Positions 47,705 to 56,234 of a stretch of 64,000 bases of DNA are shown here, piece after piece (positions within the stretch are counted from its first letter, which is position 1; every line of letters starts with the position of its first letter). This stretch comes from Martelella lutilitoris. Lineage in GTDB: Bacteria; Pseudomonadota; Alphaproteobacteria; Rhizobiales; Rhizobiaceae. The position numbers were made by a program, and so were the translations under genes. The notes beneath the pieces are model-generated. The model ran no database searches. It was not told where the DNA came from and was given only the letters and a program-made list of their open reading frames with translations. The stretch covers positions 1 through 64,000 of the forward strand of contig NZ_VCLB01000010.1 of NCBI RefSeq assembly GCF_005924265.1, given 5' to 3'.

Positions 47705-48958
47705 GTTCTCCTCGCGTTCGTTCTCGGCCTGCTCGGCTGCCCAGGCGCTGGCGGCTTCCACGGCGACCGGCGTTGCCGTCGGCATCACGCCGAGATAGCT
47801 TTCGGTGTCGCTAACGGGAATGCCGGGCCGCTGGGTCATCCGGTAGAGCGCATAGAGCGCGATCACGGCGAATGTCGCGCCGAGAACCAGCCAGAAGGTG
47901 AAAGGTCCGGCCCACTCCATCGCCCAGCCTGTGACAAGCGGACCCGCGATCGCGCCGAGCCCGAATGTAAAGACCAGCCCGCCCGATGCCGCCGGCATGT
48001 CTTCTGGCGGCAGGAAATCATTGGTGTAGGCCAGAAAAAGCGCATAAAGCGGTGTGGTCATGCCGCCGGCGATGAAGGCCGCGGCCATCAGCGGCCACAA
48101 TCCGCCCCCGGCCAAGAAGCCGCAAAGGCATGATACCGCGCCGACCAGCGAGGCTGCGAAGATCAGCTTGCGCCGGTCCATGCGATCCGAAATCCAGCCG
48201 ATCGGATATTGGAAGGCGAGCGCGCCGGCAAACAGCATCGCCACGAGCAGCGCGATCTGATCCGCCGTCATGCCGATCAGCGCGCCGAAGACCGCGCCCA
48301 TGCCCGACTGCGTCGCATAGACGCTTCCAAGAAAGAAGATGCCGACCGTGCCCAGCGGTGACTGGCGATAGAGTTCGCGCAACGGCATCGGCCGCGTGAC
48401 CTCGGTCCTGGGCGCCTGGCCAACGGTCAACAGAACCGGCGCGAACGAAATCGAGACGAGGATCGATGCGCCGATGAACAGCACCGAGGTCTGTGCATCG
48501 CCAAGCGTCAGAAGACCTTGCGCGCCGATGATGCCGAGTGTCTGCGCGATCATGTAGGCGGACAGAACCTTGCCGCGCGTCTCGTTGGTCGAGGCATCAT
48601 TGAGCCAGCTTTCGGCCGTGACATAGATGCCGGACATGCAGAAACCGATGAGAATGCGCAGCAAGGTCCATGCCCACGGCTCGACGAGCAGCGGAAAGGA
48701 AATCAGTGCCGCCGACATGAAGCTGCCAAGTGCCGCGAAGACGCGCACATGCCCGACATTGCGGATCAGGACAGGGGTATAGCGGGCGCCGGACAGGAAG
48801 CCGACGAAATAGCCGGACGTCACGATTGCGAGCGCCGCAGCCGAAAACCCCTCCAGTCCGCCGCGCAGGCCAACAAGGGTAAATTGCATGCCGTTGCCCA
48901 GCATGATCAGCACGATGCCAACCAAAAGAGCCCATATGCCTGACAAGACCTTGAACAT
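47699..48958 (-). CDS. MFS transporter, YcaD-like
   Basis: A 419-residue major-facilitator protein with 12 hydrophobic helices. The N-terminal half contains GNGMQFTLVGLRGGLEGFSA and the intracellular loop motif ESWLNDASTNETRGKVLSAY, which is characteristic of the YcaD/YfkF-like group; a second such motif (ISDRMDRRK) is in the central loop. The substrate of this group is unknown. The C-terminal tail is acidic (EQAENEREENG). Convergent with dabA. Confidence 0.9.
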   Translation of the reverse strand: MFKVLSGIWALLVGIVLIMLGNGMQFTLVGLRGGLEGFSAAALAIVTSGYFVGFLSGARYTPVLIRNVGHVRVFAALGSFMSAALISFPLLVEPWAWTLLRILIGFCMSGIYVTAESWLNDASTNETRGKVLSAYMIAQTLGIIGAQGLLTLGDAQTSVLFIGASILVSISFAPVLLTVGQAPRTEVTRPMPLRELYRQSPLGTVGIFFLGSVYATQSGMGAVFGALIGMTADQIALLVAMLFAGALAFQYPIGWISDRMDRRKLIFAASLVGAVSCLCGFLAGGGLWPLMAAAFIAGGMTTPLYALFLAYTNDFLPPEDMPAASGGLVFTFGLGAIAGPLVTGWAMEWAGPFTFWLVLGATFAVIALYALYRMTQRPGIPVSDTESYLGVMPTATPVAVEAASAWAAEQAENEREENG

Positions 48959-49151
48959 CGGCGCCCCCGGAGTGCTGATCTACAATTGACGACCTGCGCG
49001 CATTTTACAAATCGAAATGCCCTTGCGGTGTCTCGTTTGCGTATCGGGGATGACATAAACGCGTCCCTGGCGTATCAGGGCGCCGCCGGATTCGTTGGTC
49101 GGGATTTGGTTTTCGGCTCTCTGGCGGGTTTGGAGAACCGGGGCAGCTTGC

Positions 49152-49295
49152 CCAATGATCGTGCTGGCGCCCTTCCACCTTGCCGTCGGCATCGGGCTTG
49201 CTCTCACCAGCCTGGTGATCAAGAACGCTGTCATGCTGGTCGAGGAGATCGACGCGCAGAAGAACGAGGCCGGTCTGCCGCAGCGGGAGGCGCGC
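49152..49295 (+). pseudogene. Possible RND efflux pump fragment
   Basis: About 45 residues, PMIVLAPFHLAVGIGLALTS then LVIKNAVMLVEEIDAQKNEA, recall the helix after the second periplasmic domain of RND pumps, where IKNAIVLVDEI is conserved. A stretch normally between the two halves is missing and nothing else of the 1000-residue protein is present. The remainder of the 48959-49535 spacer holds no recognised gene; a short frame ending at 49512 (KPATIIDFFIRELAGFA) is unidentified. Confidence 0.4.
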
Positions 49296-49535
49296 CATTT
49301 CCCTTGTCTGAAACAGCAGGCGTCAGGCAAGGTCGATTTTGCGCAAGTCCTTTCCAAAAGCTGGTGAATTCAACATAAGCTTGCGGGGCAACGCGGAAAC
49401 GGAAGCATCGAAACTTGGTGGAGAAGGGCGCAAGCAAGCCGGCGACGATCATCGATTTCTTCATCCGCGAACTCGCCGGCTTCGCGTCCGAAGCCCTGCA
49501 CGGGCAGAAATGACATTCGGCAGCAGGGGGGCAGA

Positions 49536-50582
49536 GTGCGCGAAACAGTTGACGACAACGCGGAAGCTTTTCTCGAGGCGATGGTTGCAAGCGAGCACTT
49601 TTCCGGCGTCGTTCTGGTCACGTCCCGGGAGCGGACCGTTCACAAGCGCGCCTATGGGCCGTCAGGAAAGGTTCAGCCGAACCGGACGGACCGCCGGTTG
49701 CATGTCGGCTCGCTCACGAAACAGTTCACGGCAGCGGCCATCATGCAACTGGCTGATGCCGACGCGATCAAACTCGACGATCCGATCAACGCTCTGCTGC
49801 CGGAGACGTACCGCACGCGCATCTGGAGTGAAATTTCCGTCCGTCACCTTCTGACCCACACCAGCGGAATCCCCGATTACGCGGTTATCCGCGACTATTA
49901 CGATGTGACAGATGGATGGGCGTTTTCCGCGACGATCGACGGCATGATCCGGGAGGCGATGGGACGCCCGCTCAACTTTGCGCCCGGCGCGCGGTTTCAA
50001 TATTCAAACATCGGCTTCACCTTGCTCGGCAAGATCATCGAGCATCGCAGCGGGCGACGTTACGCGGACTATCTAAAGCAGGAGTTGCTGGCCCCCCTCG
50101 GAATGGCGGATTCCGAGATCCATGACGAAGACTCCCGGTCGCGGCCGGACGATGCCCCGGGGCTTCGGTGGGACGATAGCGCCTGCAGTCATGTCGCCGA
50201 TGATGTCGTGTCTCTGCCCGTCACCCCCGCCGATGGCGGCCTGGTGACCACCGCGGACGATTTTGCGCGATGGGTCGGCGTCTACAGGCGCATGGCGCTG
50301 CCCGGGCTTACGAAACCAGCCCTCGAGCGCATGCTTCAGCCGGTCGTGCCCATCGATGCGGCGCGCTGGCCCGGACGCGATCTGCGCGGCCCGGCCTGCT
50401 ACGCTTTCGGCGTGATGCGAAGCGGCGACCTGATCATGCATGAGGGCAGCATTGTCGGGTTCCGGAGCTATTTCATCTACAGCCTTGATGACGATCTGCT
50501 GATCGCGGTCTTTTCCAACAATACGGCGAATGATGTGTTTCGAATAGCCGCGGGGCTTTTCGGCCTATACGATCACGCTTGA
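49536..50582 (+). CDS. Serine beta-lactamase-like hydrolase (class C / PBP4* type)
   Basis: A 348-residue beta-lactamase-fold serine hydrolase. The nucleophile motif SLTK is at residues 59-62 (HVGSLTKQFTAAAIM), the second motif YSN is in FQYSNIGFTLLG, and the third is HEGS. No signal peptide is seen, so it may be a cytoplasmic esterase, amidase or D-peptidase rather than a resistance enzyme. The initiator is GTG at 49536, four bases after a run of six G. A second member of the same fold lies 500 bases downstream on the other strand. Confidence 0.88.
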   Translation: MRETVDDNAEAFLEAMVASEHFSGVVLVTSRERTVHKRAYGPSGKVQPNRTDRRLHVGSLTKQFTAAAIMQLADADAIKLDDPINALLPETYRTRIWSEISVRHLLTHTSGIPDYAVIRDYYDVTDGWAFSATIDGMIREAMGRPLNFAPGARFQYSNIGFTLLGKIIEHRSGRRYADYLKQELLAPLGMADSEIHDEDSRSRPDDAPGLRWDDSACSHVADDVVSLPVTPADGGLVTTADDFARWVGVYRRMALPGLTKPALERMLQPVVPIDAARWPGRDLRGPACYAFGVMRSGDLIMHEGSIVGFRSYFIYSLDDDLLIAVFSNNTANDVFRIAAGLFGLYDHA

Positions 50583-50635
50583 GTGCTGTTTGAAGGCAGA
50601 AACTCAAAACGCGCCAAGGCTGAACGGGCTTGCGG

Positions 50636-51020
50636 ATGAGGTTTCTCCAGGTGACAACGCGCATCATTAGCCTCGCCCTCCTCTGGTGTCTTCTTCTGCC
50701 GCTTTCGCTTGCAGCGGCCCCGTTGTTTCCCTCGCAACCGCAGGCGGATCGGCTGGCGGCCCTGGACCGGTTCTGGGCGGAGTGGAAGCGCTCCTATCTG
50801 CGCGACGGCTGCGGCGGCGCTGACAGGCTTCATCATCGGGCCACAGGATCACTGCCATTTCGTCTTGCTGGAGGAGGACAAGTGCTTTCTCGCGGCCTCG
50901 CGTGTCACGATGAGCCGCGTCGCAACCCGGATCGGCAATTGTTCCGGGGTGGATATCGATAAATCCGGGACCTTCGATCTGTCCCCCGGGACGGTACGGA
51001 CGGCAGTGCGCCGCTCCTGA
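50636..51020 (+). pseudogene. Small secreted protein, frameshifted
   Basis: The frame from the ATG at 50636 gives a clear signal peptide (ISLALLWCLLLPLSLAAAP) and about 40 mature residues ending near SYLRDGCGG. The natural continuation, LTGFIIGPQDHCHFVLLEED and CFLAASRVTM up to TVRTAVRRS, is in another frame and ends at 51020. A one-base change in the GCGGCGGCG run near 50815 would join them into a protein of about 127 residues. I do not recognise the family. It could be a real mutation, a sequencing error or programmed slippage. Confidence 0.5.
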
Positions 51021-51041
51021 CCGACCACATCGCGAACCGCC

Positions 51042-52610
51042 CTATATCCGCTTAAACCGGGCGGGTCCGTTCTGTACGAAGAGTTCGATCTCCAGCGTTT
51101 CGGCCTTGTCCTGGCCGCCGGAGAAGGTGGCGGCGGAGCGGGAACCGGCGGGGGCGTTCTCGGTTTCAATGTCGAAAACCATCATCGCGCCGTCCCATGG
51201 CATCAGCGGAAAGGCTTCCGGTTCTGGGCCGGCCAACAGGACCAGGCCGCCGTTGTCAGCCTCGCGCACCTCGACGGTTCCGAAATAGGGGTGGCTGTAG
51301 CGGCCGATGCAATAGCTTGCAAGGGGCGGCGCAGCGGCCGCCTTCGGGAACGGCATTCCAGCGGTCTCGCCCAAAGGTATATAATCGCCGGCAAACAGCG
51401 CCGCGTAGCCTGAAAACCAGTCGCGGGTCACGCTGCCGGTCTGCACCATGTCTGTAAAGCTCGCGCCGATCGCCTCGACCGCGCCCACCGGCGCGGCGTT
51501 GGAGAGGACGATGATCCCGACGTCGAGCGAGGGGATCAGCGCGAAATAGGTGCCAGCGCCCAGGATGAAGGCGCCGGAATGGCTGAGGATAACCCGGCCG
51601 CTCTCGGTGGTGCCCACCCCGAAGCCATAGCCATAGAAGCCCGCGCGTTCGTCAGGGCTGTGCGGCCTGCTGGAAAAGCTCTGCGGGCTGATCGCCGGCT
51701 GCAGCGCCTCGGGTCTTATGAGGTCGCCGCCATCGGCGAGCACCATCTTCATCCAGTTCGTCATGTCATTGACCGACGAACTGACGCCGCCAGCGGGCGT
51801 CTGGGCATCGGGATCGCGCTGATAGAGCGGGGCGAAGCCATCTGCGGTTCTGGCATGCGGTGTCGCCCGGTTTTCACGCGCCATGAAATCCTCGAAACGC
51901 GCGCTGGTTACAGTCATGCCGAGCGGCTCGAAGACTGCCTCTTCCGCCAAGTCGCTCCAAGCCACGCCGGAGGCTTCGGCGACGGCTTCCGCGGCCGCCG
52001 TCAGGCCGAAATTCGTATAGGCGTAGCTAATGCGGAAAGGCGAAAGCGGCTGGAGCCTCAGCCGTTCGAGAATGGTCTGGCGGTCGAAGCCGAGGTCTTC
52101 GAGGTCATCGCCGGCATGGCCGGGCAGGCCGGAGCGATGGCTGTAGAGGTCGCCGATGGTCAGCCGGTCGCTCACCGCCGCGTCGGACAGTGAAAACCAC
52201 GGCAGAAGATCCTGCATGCGGCTGTCCCAGGAGACCACGTCGCGGCTGACCTGGCGGGCAACGACCGTCGCGCCGACGGATTTGGAGAGCGAGGCGAGCT
52301 GGAACACCGTATCGGGCGTGACGGGCAGGGCGCCGTCGCGCGTGCCGAAGCCCTTGGCGTAGACGGTCTTTCCGCCATGCACCACGGCGACCGCAATGCC
52401 CGGCACGCCGCTGCGCGCCTTGATGTCTGTGACAATGCCGTCAAGGGCTGCCACAGCCTTGTCGATCTGGCCGGGTGGAACCGGAACAGCCGATGTGCGA
52501 GAGGGCGGCAGCATGTCTGCAAGTGCGGGGAGCGGGAGCAAAGTGAGCGAGGCTGAAGCCAGTGCGGCGGAAGCCAAGAAACGGCGGCGCGAAGCCCTGA
52601 ACTGTGACAT
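51042..52610 (-). CDS. Tat-exported serine beta-lactamase-like hydrolase
   Basis: A 522-residue protein. Its N-terminus carries a twin-arginine signal (SRRRFLASAALASASLTLLP). The beta-lactamase/transpeptidase-like domain covers residues about 45-410, with the nucleophile motif SLSK at 107-110 and a YTN motif in YAYTNFGLTA; the HSG triad is in ILSHSGAF. The C-terminal 110 residues form a lipocalin-like extra domain (YSHPYFGTVEVREADNG). Function is probably a periplasmic esterase or peptidase. The ATG at 52610 has AGAGG upstream. Related in fold to the product at 49536. Confidence 0.9.
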   Translation of the reverse strand: MSQFRASRRRFLASAALASASLTLLPLPALADMLPPSRTSAVPVPPGQIDKAVAALDGIVTDIKARSGVPGIAVAVVHGGKTVYAKGFGTRDGALPVTPDTVFQLASLSKSVGATVVARQVSRDVVSWDSRMQDLLPWFSLSDAAVSDRLTIGDLYSHRSGLPGHAGDDLEDLGFDRQTILERLRLQPLSPFRISYAYTNFGLTAAAEAVAEASGVAWSDLAEEAVFEPLGMTVTSARFEDFMARENRATPHARTADGFAPLYQRDPDAQTPAGGVSSSVNDMTNWMKMVLADGGDLIRPEALQPAISPQSFSSRPHSPDERAGFYGYGFGVGTTESGRVILSHSGAFILGAGTYFALIPSLDVGIIVLSNAAPVGAVEAIGASFTDMVQTGSVTRDWFSGYAALFAGDYIPLGETAGMPFPKAAAAPPLASYCIGRYSHPYFGTVEVREADNGGLVLLAGPEPEAFPLMPWDGAMMVFDIETENAPAGSRSAATFSGGQDKAETLEIELFVQNGPARFKRI

Positions 52611-52690
52611 GGAAAACCTCTCTCCTTGTTGCAAATTGCCGGCGCGGCCGGAATATCTCATATTCGAATGCTGACGCGGTCAACACCTCG

Positions 52691-54493
52691 TCAAAGCGGC
52701 AGCCCCAGCCTGAAGAATATCCTGAGTCCCTCATCCTCGCCGTTATCGGGACTGTACCACGGGACGGCGGCGATGAGCTGGAAGCTCATCTTTTCCGCAA
52801 ACATGCCGCTCACGCCGACGCCGACGGACCCGAGCGAATCGCGCGCATAATCGGCGCTTGCCGCCTCGTTCCAGACAACGCCATAATCCGCAAACGTCGT
52901 CCAGGTCAGACCCGGAAGCGCCGACCAGCCTGTCTCGACATTATGGCTGAGTTCAAGGGCGGCCGCCGCGCCGCTGGCCCCGGAAAGCGTGCCGCCGTCA
53001 AACGCCCAGCCGTAGGGATCGCCGCCGAGCGAGAACTGCGCCGCTGCCGGCAGCGGCGTTGCCGAATACTGCCCGGCACTGCGCAGCCGGATGGCCGTGT
53101 CGGCGCCCAGATCATGCGCGATGTCGAAGTTCAGACGCGCGAAGCGATAGTCCTCGGGCACATCCGGCAGGGTGGTTTCCTGCCCGAGCCCCTGGCCGAA
53201 TTCCGCCGTCGTCAGGAATGCCGTGTCTCCGTTCTGCCGGTCATAGGTCAGAGACATCGCCGCCCAGCGCGTCTGTTCGCGCGCCGCCCGTGCGCCCATC
53301 ACATAGACGCGGTCATTGCGCAGATTGACCTCGATCCTGCCGAAGAGGCTCTGGTCGATCGTACGGATAAAGGGATAGTCGAGCCGCGCCGTGCCGATCA
53401 CGGACTCGATATGAATGTCGTCCGCCTTCAGATCGCCGCCCGGCTTTTGGGTGATGTAGGAGAGATCATATCCGGCGGACAGGCCGTTGAAGCCGATCGG
53501 GATATCCTGCGAGGCCTGCAAGAAGATCATCTCCTGCGGCGTGTTGGGAACGGTCACGCCGACAAGGCTTGCCGTATCGAAAAGCCCCAGCATGTCGTTG
53601 ACGGTGACATTGCCGGAAAGCTCCAGCGGGCCGACCTCATCGGTGCCGAGATTGTCGAGACCGACGCCGCCCGAGGCGCGGTCGAAACCGATATCGAGGT
53701 GCAGCGTTCCGCCGCCTTGCGGGGTCTCCGGCCGGATCAGCGTGCCTTCTATATCGAGCCCGCCGAGGTCGCTCATCAGCAGCAGAATGCGCTCGGCCTC
53801 CTTGATCCGGATCGGCCGCATGGCGATGATCCGGTCGATATAGGGCGCAAGCCGCTCGCGGATACCCGGAATGGTGCTGTTGACTTCCAGCGTCCCGACA
53901 TAGCTTTCATAGACGCGGAGCGTGATCTTGCCGGAGGAAAAATCCTGGACCGGCACGACGGTCATGGCGAGATAGCCCGCGTTCAGATAGCGGGCGTCGA
54001 TCTCCGCGGCGATGCGGTAGAGATCGGCAAGCGTGATGACCTTGCCTGTCATGCCCTGCCAGAGATCGGAAAACGCCGTGCCGGGCAGCGTTTCCGCGCC
54101 CTCAACGGTCAGCGAATTCAGCGTGAAGCGTACCTGCGCGGCATCCTTTTCGGGGGTGCGTTTGCGCTGATCCTGAACCTTGATATCGACCGTGCCGATA
54201 CGCTGGGGCGGGGTGAACCGCTCGAGAATGGTCGTCTGGCCGGCAACCGTCTGCTCGATCCGCTCCGCGGTTTGCGCGAGCGCGGTGTCGGTACCCGTGA
54301 AAAGGCATAGGGTCGCGAGCGCGCCACAGGCGAGAAACCCCCACCAGGAGGAAGTCGGGCGCGCGGGCGGACCGCTCTTGAGGGATGTCCCCGGAAGGCT
54401 GCCCTGCGTTTTTTTATCGTCAGTCAGGGCAAGCAATTGCAGGCGCGTTATCGCCAGAAAAGCGGGTTTCTCTGACAGGGCCGTTTGACGCAT
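52691..54493 (-). CDS. Two-partner-secretion outer-membrane pore (ShlB/FhaC family TpsB)
   Basis: A 600-residue TpsB. A long N-terminal leader with hydrophobic core WWGFLACGALATLCLFTGTD is followed by two POTRA domains (residues about 120-270; TLNSLTVEGAETLPGTAFSD starts the first) and a 16-strand barrel. The VRGF/Y-type signature of loop L6 is replaced by SLGGDPYGWAFDGG at about residue 495. The barrel ends in RIFFRLGLPL. The usual TpsA exoprotein gene is not adjacent on either side. A LuxR-type gene lies 140 bases upstream on the same strand. GGGGGGAACC precedes the ATG at 54493. Confidence 0.88.
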   Translation of the reverse strand: MRQTALSEKPAFLAITRLQLLALTDDKKTQGSLPGTSLKSGPPARPTSSWWGFLACGALATLCLFTGTDTALAQTAERIEQTVAGQTTILERFTPPQRIGTVDIKVQDQRKRTPEKDAAQVRFTLNSLTVEGAETLPGTAFSDLWQGMTGKVITLADLYRIAAEIDARYLNAGYLAMTVVPVQDFSSGKITLRVYESYVGTLEVNSTIPGIRERLAPYIDRIIAMRPIRIKEAERILLLMSDLGGLDIEGTLIRPETPQGGGTLHLDIGFDRASGGVGLDNLGTDEVGPLELSGNVTVNDMLGLFDTASLVGVTVPNTPQEMIFLQASQDIPIGFNGLSAGYDLSYITQKPGGDLKADDIHIESVIGTARLDYPFIRTIDQSLFGRIEVNLRNDRVYVMGARAAREQTRWAAMSLTYDRQNGDTAFLTTAEFGQGLGQETTLPDVPEDYRFARLNFDIAHDLGADTAIRLRSAGQYSATPLPAAAQFSLGGDPYGWAFDGGTLSGASGAAAALELSHNVETGWSALPGLTWTTFADYGVVWNEAASADYARDSLGSVGVGVSGMFAEKMSFQLIAAVPWYSPDNGEDEGLRIFFRLGLPL

Positions 54494-54633
54494 GGTTCCC
54501 CCCACACTGATCGTTGCATAAGGGACCCACTCTTGCATTCAGCCTGATGACGGCGGCGCGGTGCGCCGGAATTGACGAGACCCTGTTTTGCCAAAGCTTA
54601 TCGGTCAGCCGTTCCGCGTTTGGAATCCCCTGT

Positions 54634-55425
54634 TTAGGGGGGTATGGGCTGCCCCAGCCAAAGCGCCATCAATGCCGCGCGGCTCGAAACGCCGTATTTG
54701 CGGTAGATCCGCTTGACGTGATCATGGACGGTATGTGGGCTCTGGCCGTTGTTTTCGGCAATATTGCGTTCCGAAAGTCCCTGCAGCAGGTCGCGCAGCA
54801 CCCTGGCTTCCATGGGCGTCAGGGGGTCGGATGCGACCCCGATCCCTTCCGAGAGCATCTGAAGACGATAGAACCAGCGGATGCCGCGCAGGGCGTGCGC
54901 CACGATCCGCCGATCACGCTCCGAAAAGCGAGGCTGCGAGAGCTCGCGGTGAAAGCCGATCTGGATTTCGGCATCGGCATTGATGGGAATGCCCACCCAG
55001 ATCGAATCCAGCCGGTCCAGCCCGCGATAGAAGGTTTTGTAGGAATAGCTCTCAAACCATTCGGGCGTCGCAAGCTCATCAAGCATGAACACCCGGAATT
55101 GTCCGGCAAGCTCGGCGTTGCGGATCGTGGTGATGTCGGGCTCGCCCTTCTCCATCAGGGCGAAGGCTTCCTGGATGGTTCGTGCGGCTTCCGCGTCGGG
55201 ATAAAGTGCTGACAGGCTTCGTGGCCGCCATCCGAAAAGCGGGTCGCGATGCACGTTGTCGGCAAGCCTGACGGCGCCGATCCAGTCGGCCTGTCGCGCG
55301 TCGATCATGTCGCTGACGACCGTCAGCAGATGCACGCGCGCCTCGGGCATGCGCGACGCTTCAAAATCCGAAAGCTCGTCCCAAAGCGCATAAATTCGTT
55401 CAGTATCGATTGTTTCGTCCAGCAT
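54634..55425 (-). CDS. LuxR-family regulator
   Basis: A 263-residue protein. The C-terminal 65 residues are a LuxR helix-turn-helix (LTPMEARVLRDLLQGLSERN, then SPHTVHDHVKRIYRKYGVSS). The N-terminal 190 residues are helical with a GAF-like feel but lack receiver-domain Asp and the acyl-homoserine-lactone Trp/Tyr/Asp set, so the signal is unknown. The ATG at 55425 is chosen over an upstream start at 55476 because the extra residues are not conserved-looking. It precedes the TpsB gene on the same strand and may regulate it. Confidence 0.85.
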   Translation of the reverse strand: MLDETIDTERIYALWDELSDFEASRMPEARVHLLTVVSDMIDARQADWIGAVRLADNVHRDPLFGWRPRSLSALYPDAEAARTIQEAFALMEKGEPDITTIRNAELAGQFRVFMLDELATPEWFESYSYKTFYRGLDRLDSIWVGIPINADAEIQIGFHRELSQPRFSERDRRIVAHALRGIRWFYRLQMLSEGIGVASDPLTPMEARVLRDLLQGLSERNIAENNGQSPHTVHDHVKRIYRKYGVSSRAALMALWLGQPIPP

Positions 55426-55557
55426 GAGCCTGTTTGACCGTCGAAAATGGCGTTTCCCACTCTTTAACGTTAGCAACTATCAAAATTAATGGGAGGACGG
55501 TCAAGAAAACATGCGAGCCGTGTCGCGTTTGCCGGAGACCGGTTTGCTGTATTGAAC

Positions 55558-55965
55558 CTAACCGGGAAGGCCGTTGAATTTTGGGATGTTGTCCAAACCG
55601 GCGTCCCATTCCGCGCGGCTTGCGAGGCAAATATGCGCACGTGGCCTTATATCAATCGCGCTATCAAGGCTCCCGGCCGGGACAACCACCAATGCCCCCT
55701 CCAACTGAAGGCTCGGCACTGCCGATCCGCAGCTGGTGCAGAAGCTTTTTTCGTGCCGGGTCCCCGGAACCTTGTAGCTTCGGACGCTCTCAATTCCGGA
55801 AATCCAGCTTAATGTCGCTGTCGACGAAAACAAATTGGCCGCATGCGCCGACCCGGTATCTTTTCGACATCGCGTGCAGTGACAAAGAAAGAAGTTCTCA
55901 AACGCACCTGAGATTTCAAATTTGACGTCACCACACAGACAGGAGCCAGCTGTAATCGAGGTCAT
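55558..55965 (-). CDS. GFA-family zinc-binding protein
   Basis: A 135-residue protein of the Gfa (glutathione-dependent formaldehyde-activating-like) family. The Cys pairs SCLCGDVKFE, CHCTRCRKDTGS and FCTSCGSAVPS supply two zinc sites. The family includes a proposed S-hydroxymethylglutathione synthase but most members are uncharacterised. AGGAG stands upstream of the ATG at 55965. A single gene, followed by the LuxR gene on the same strand. Confidence 0.92.
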   Translation of the reverse strand: MTSITAGSCLCGDVKFEISGAFENFFLCHCTRCRKDTGSAHAANLFSSTATLSWISGIESVRSYKVPGTRHEKSFCTSCGSAVPSLQLEGALVVVPAGSLDSAIDIRPRAHICLASRAEWDAGLDNIPKFNGLPG

Positions 55966-56234
55966 GATGAAACGCTCCTGTTCAATTTCATTCGTGTGAT
56001 GCGGCGTATCCGCGGCAGCGCTGCAAAGAATCGTCAGCGGCGTATGCCCGATGCGAACCGTTTATGGCTTCCCGCCCTTCAGGTCAAAACCCCTGATCCG
56101 GGGATTCCAATCATTGGATTGCTGAACAATAAGCGCCGGCGGAGCTTGATGTCGTAAGCAAGTCAACACGGTTTCCCGATCGTCGAAGGCGCTTCGAAGG
56201 CATGGTTCTGCGCAATGATTTCAGGGGAGCAACC

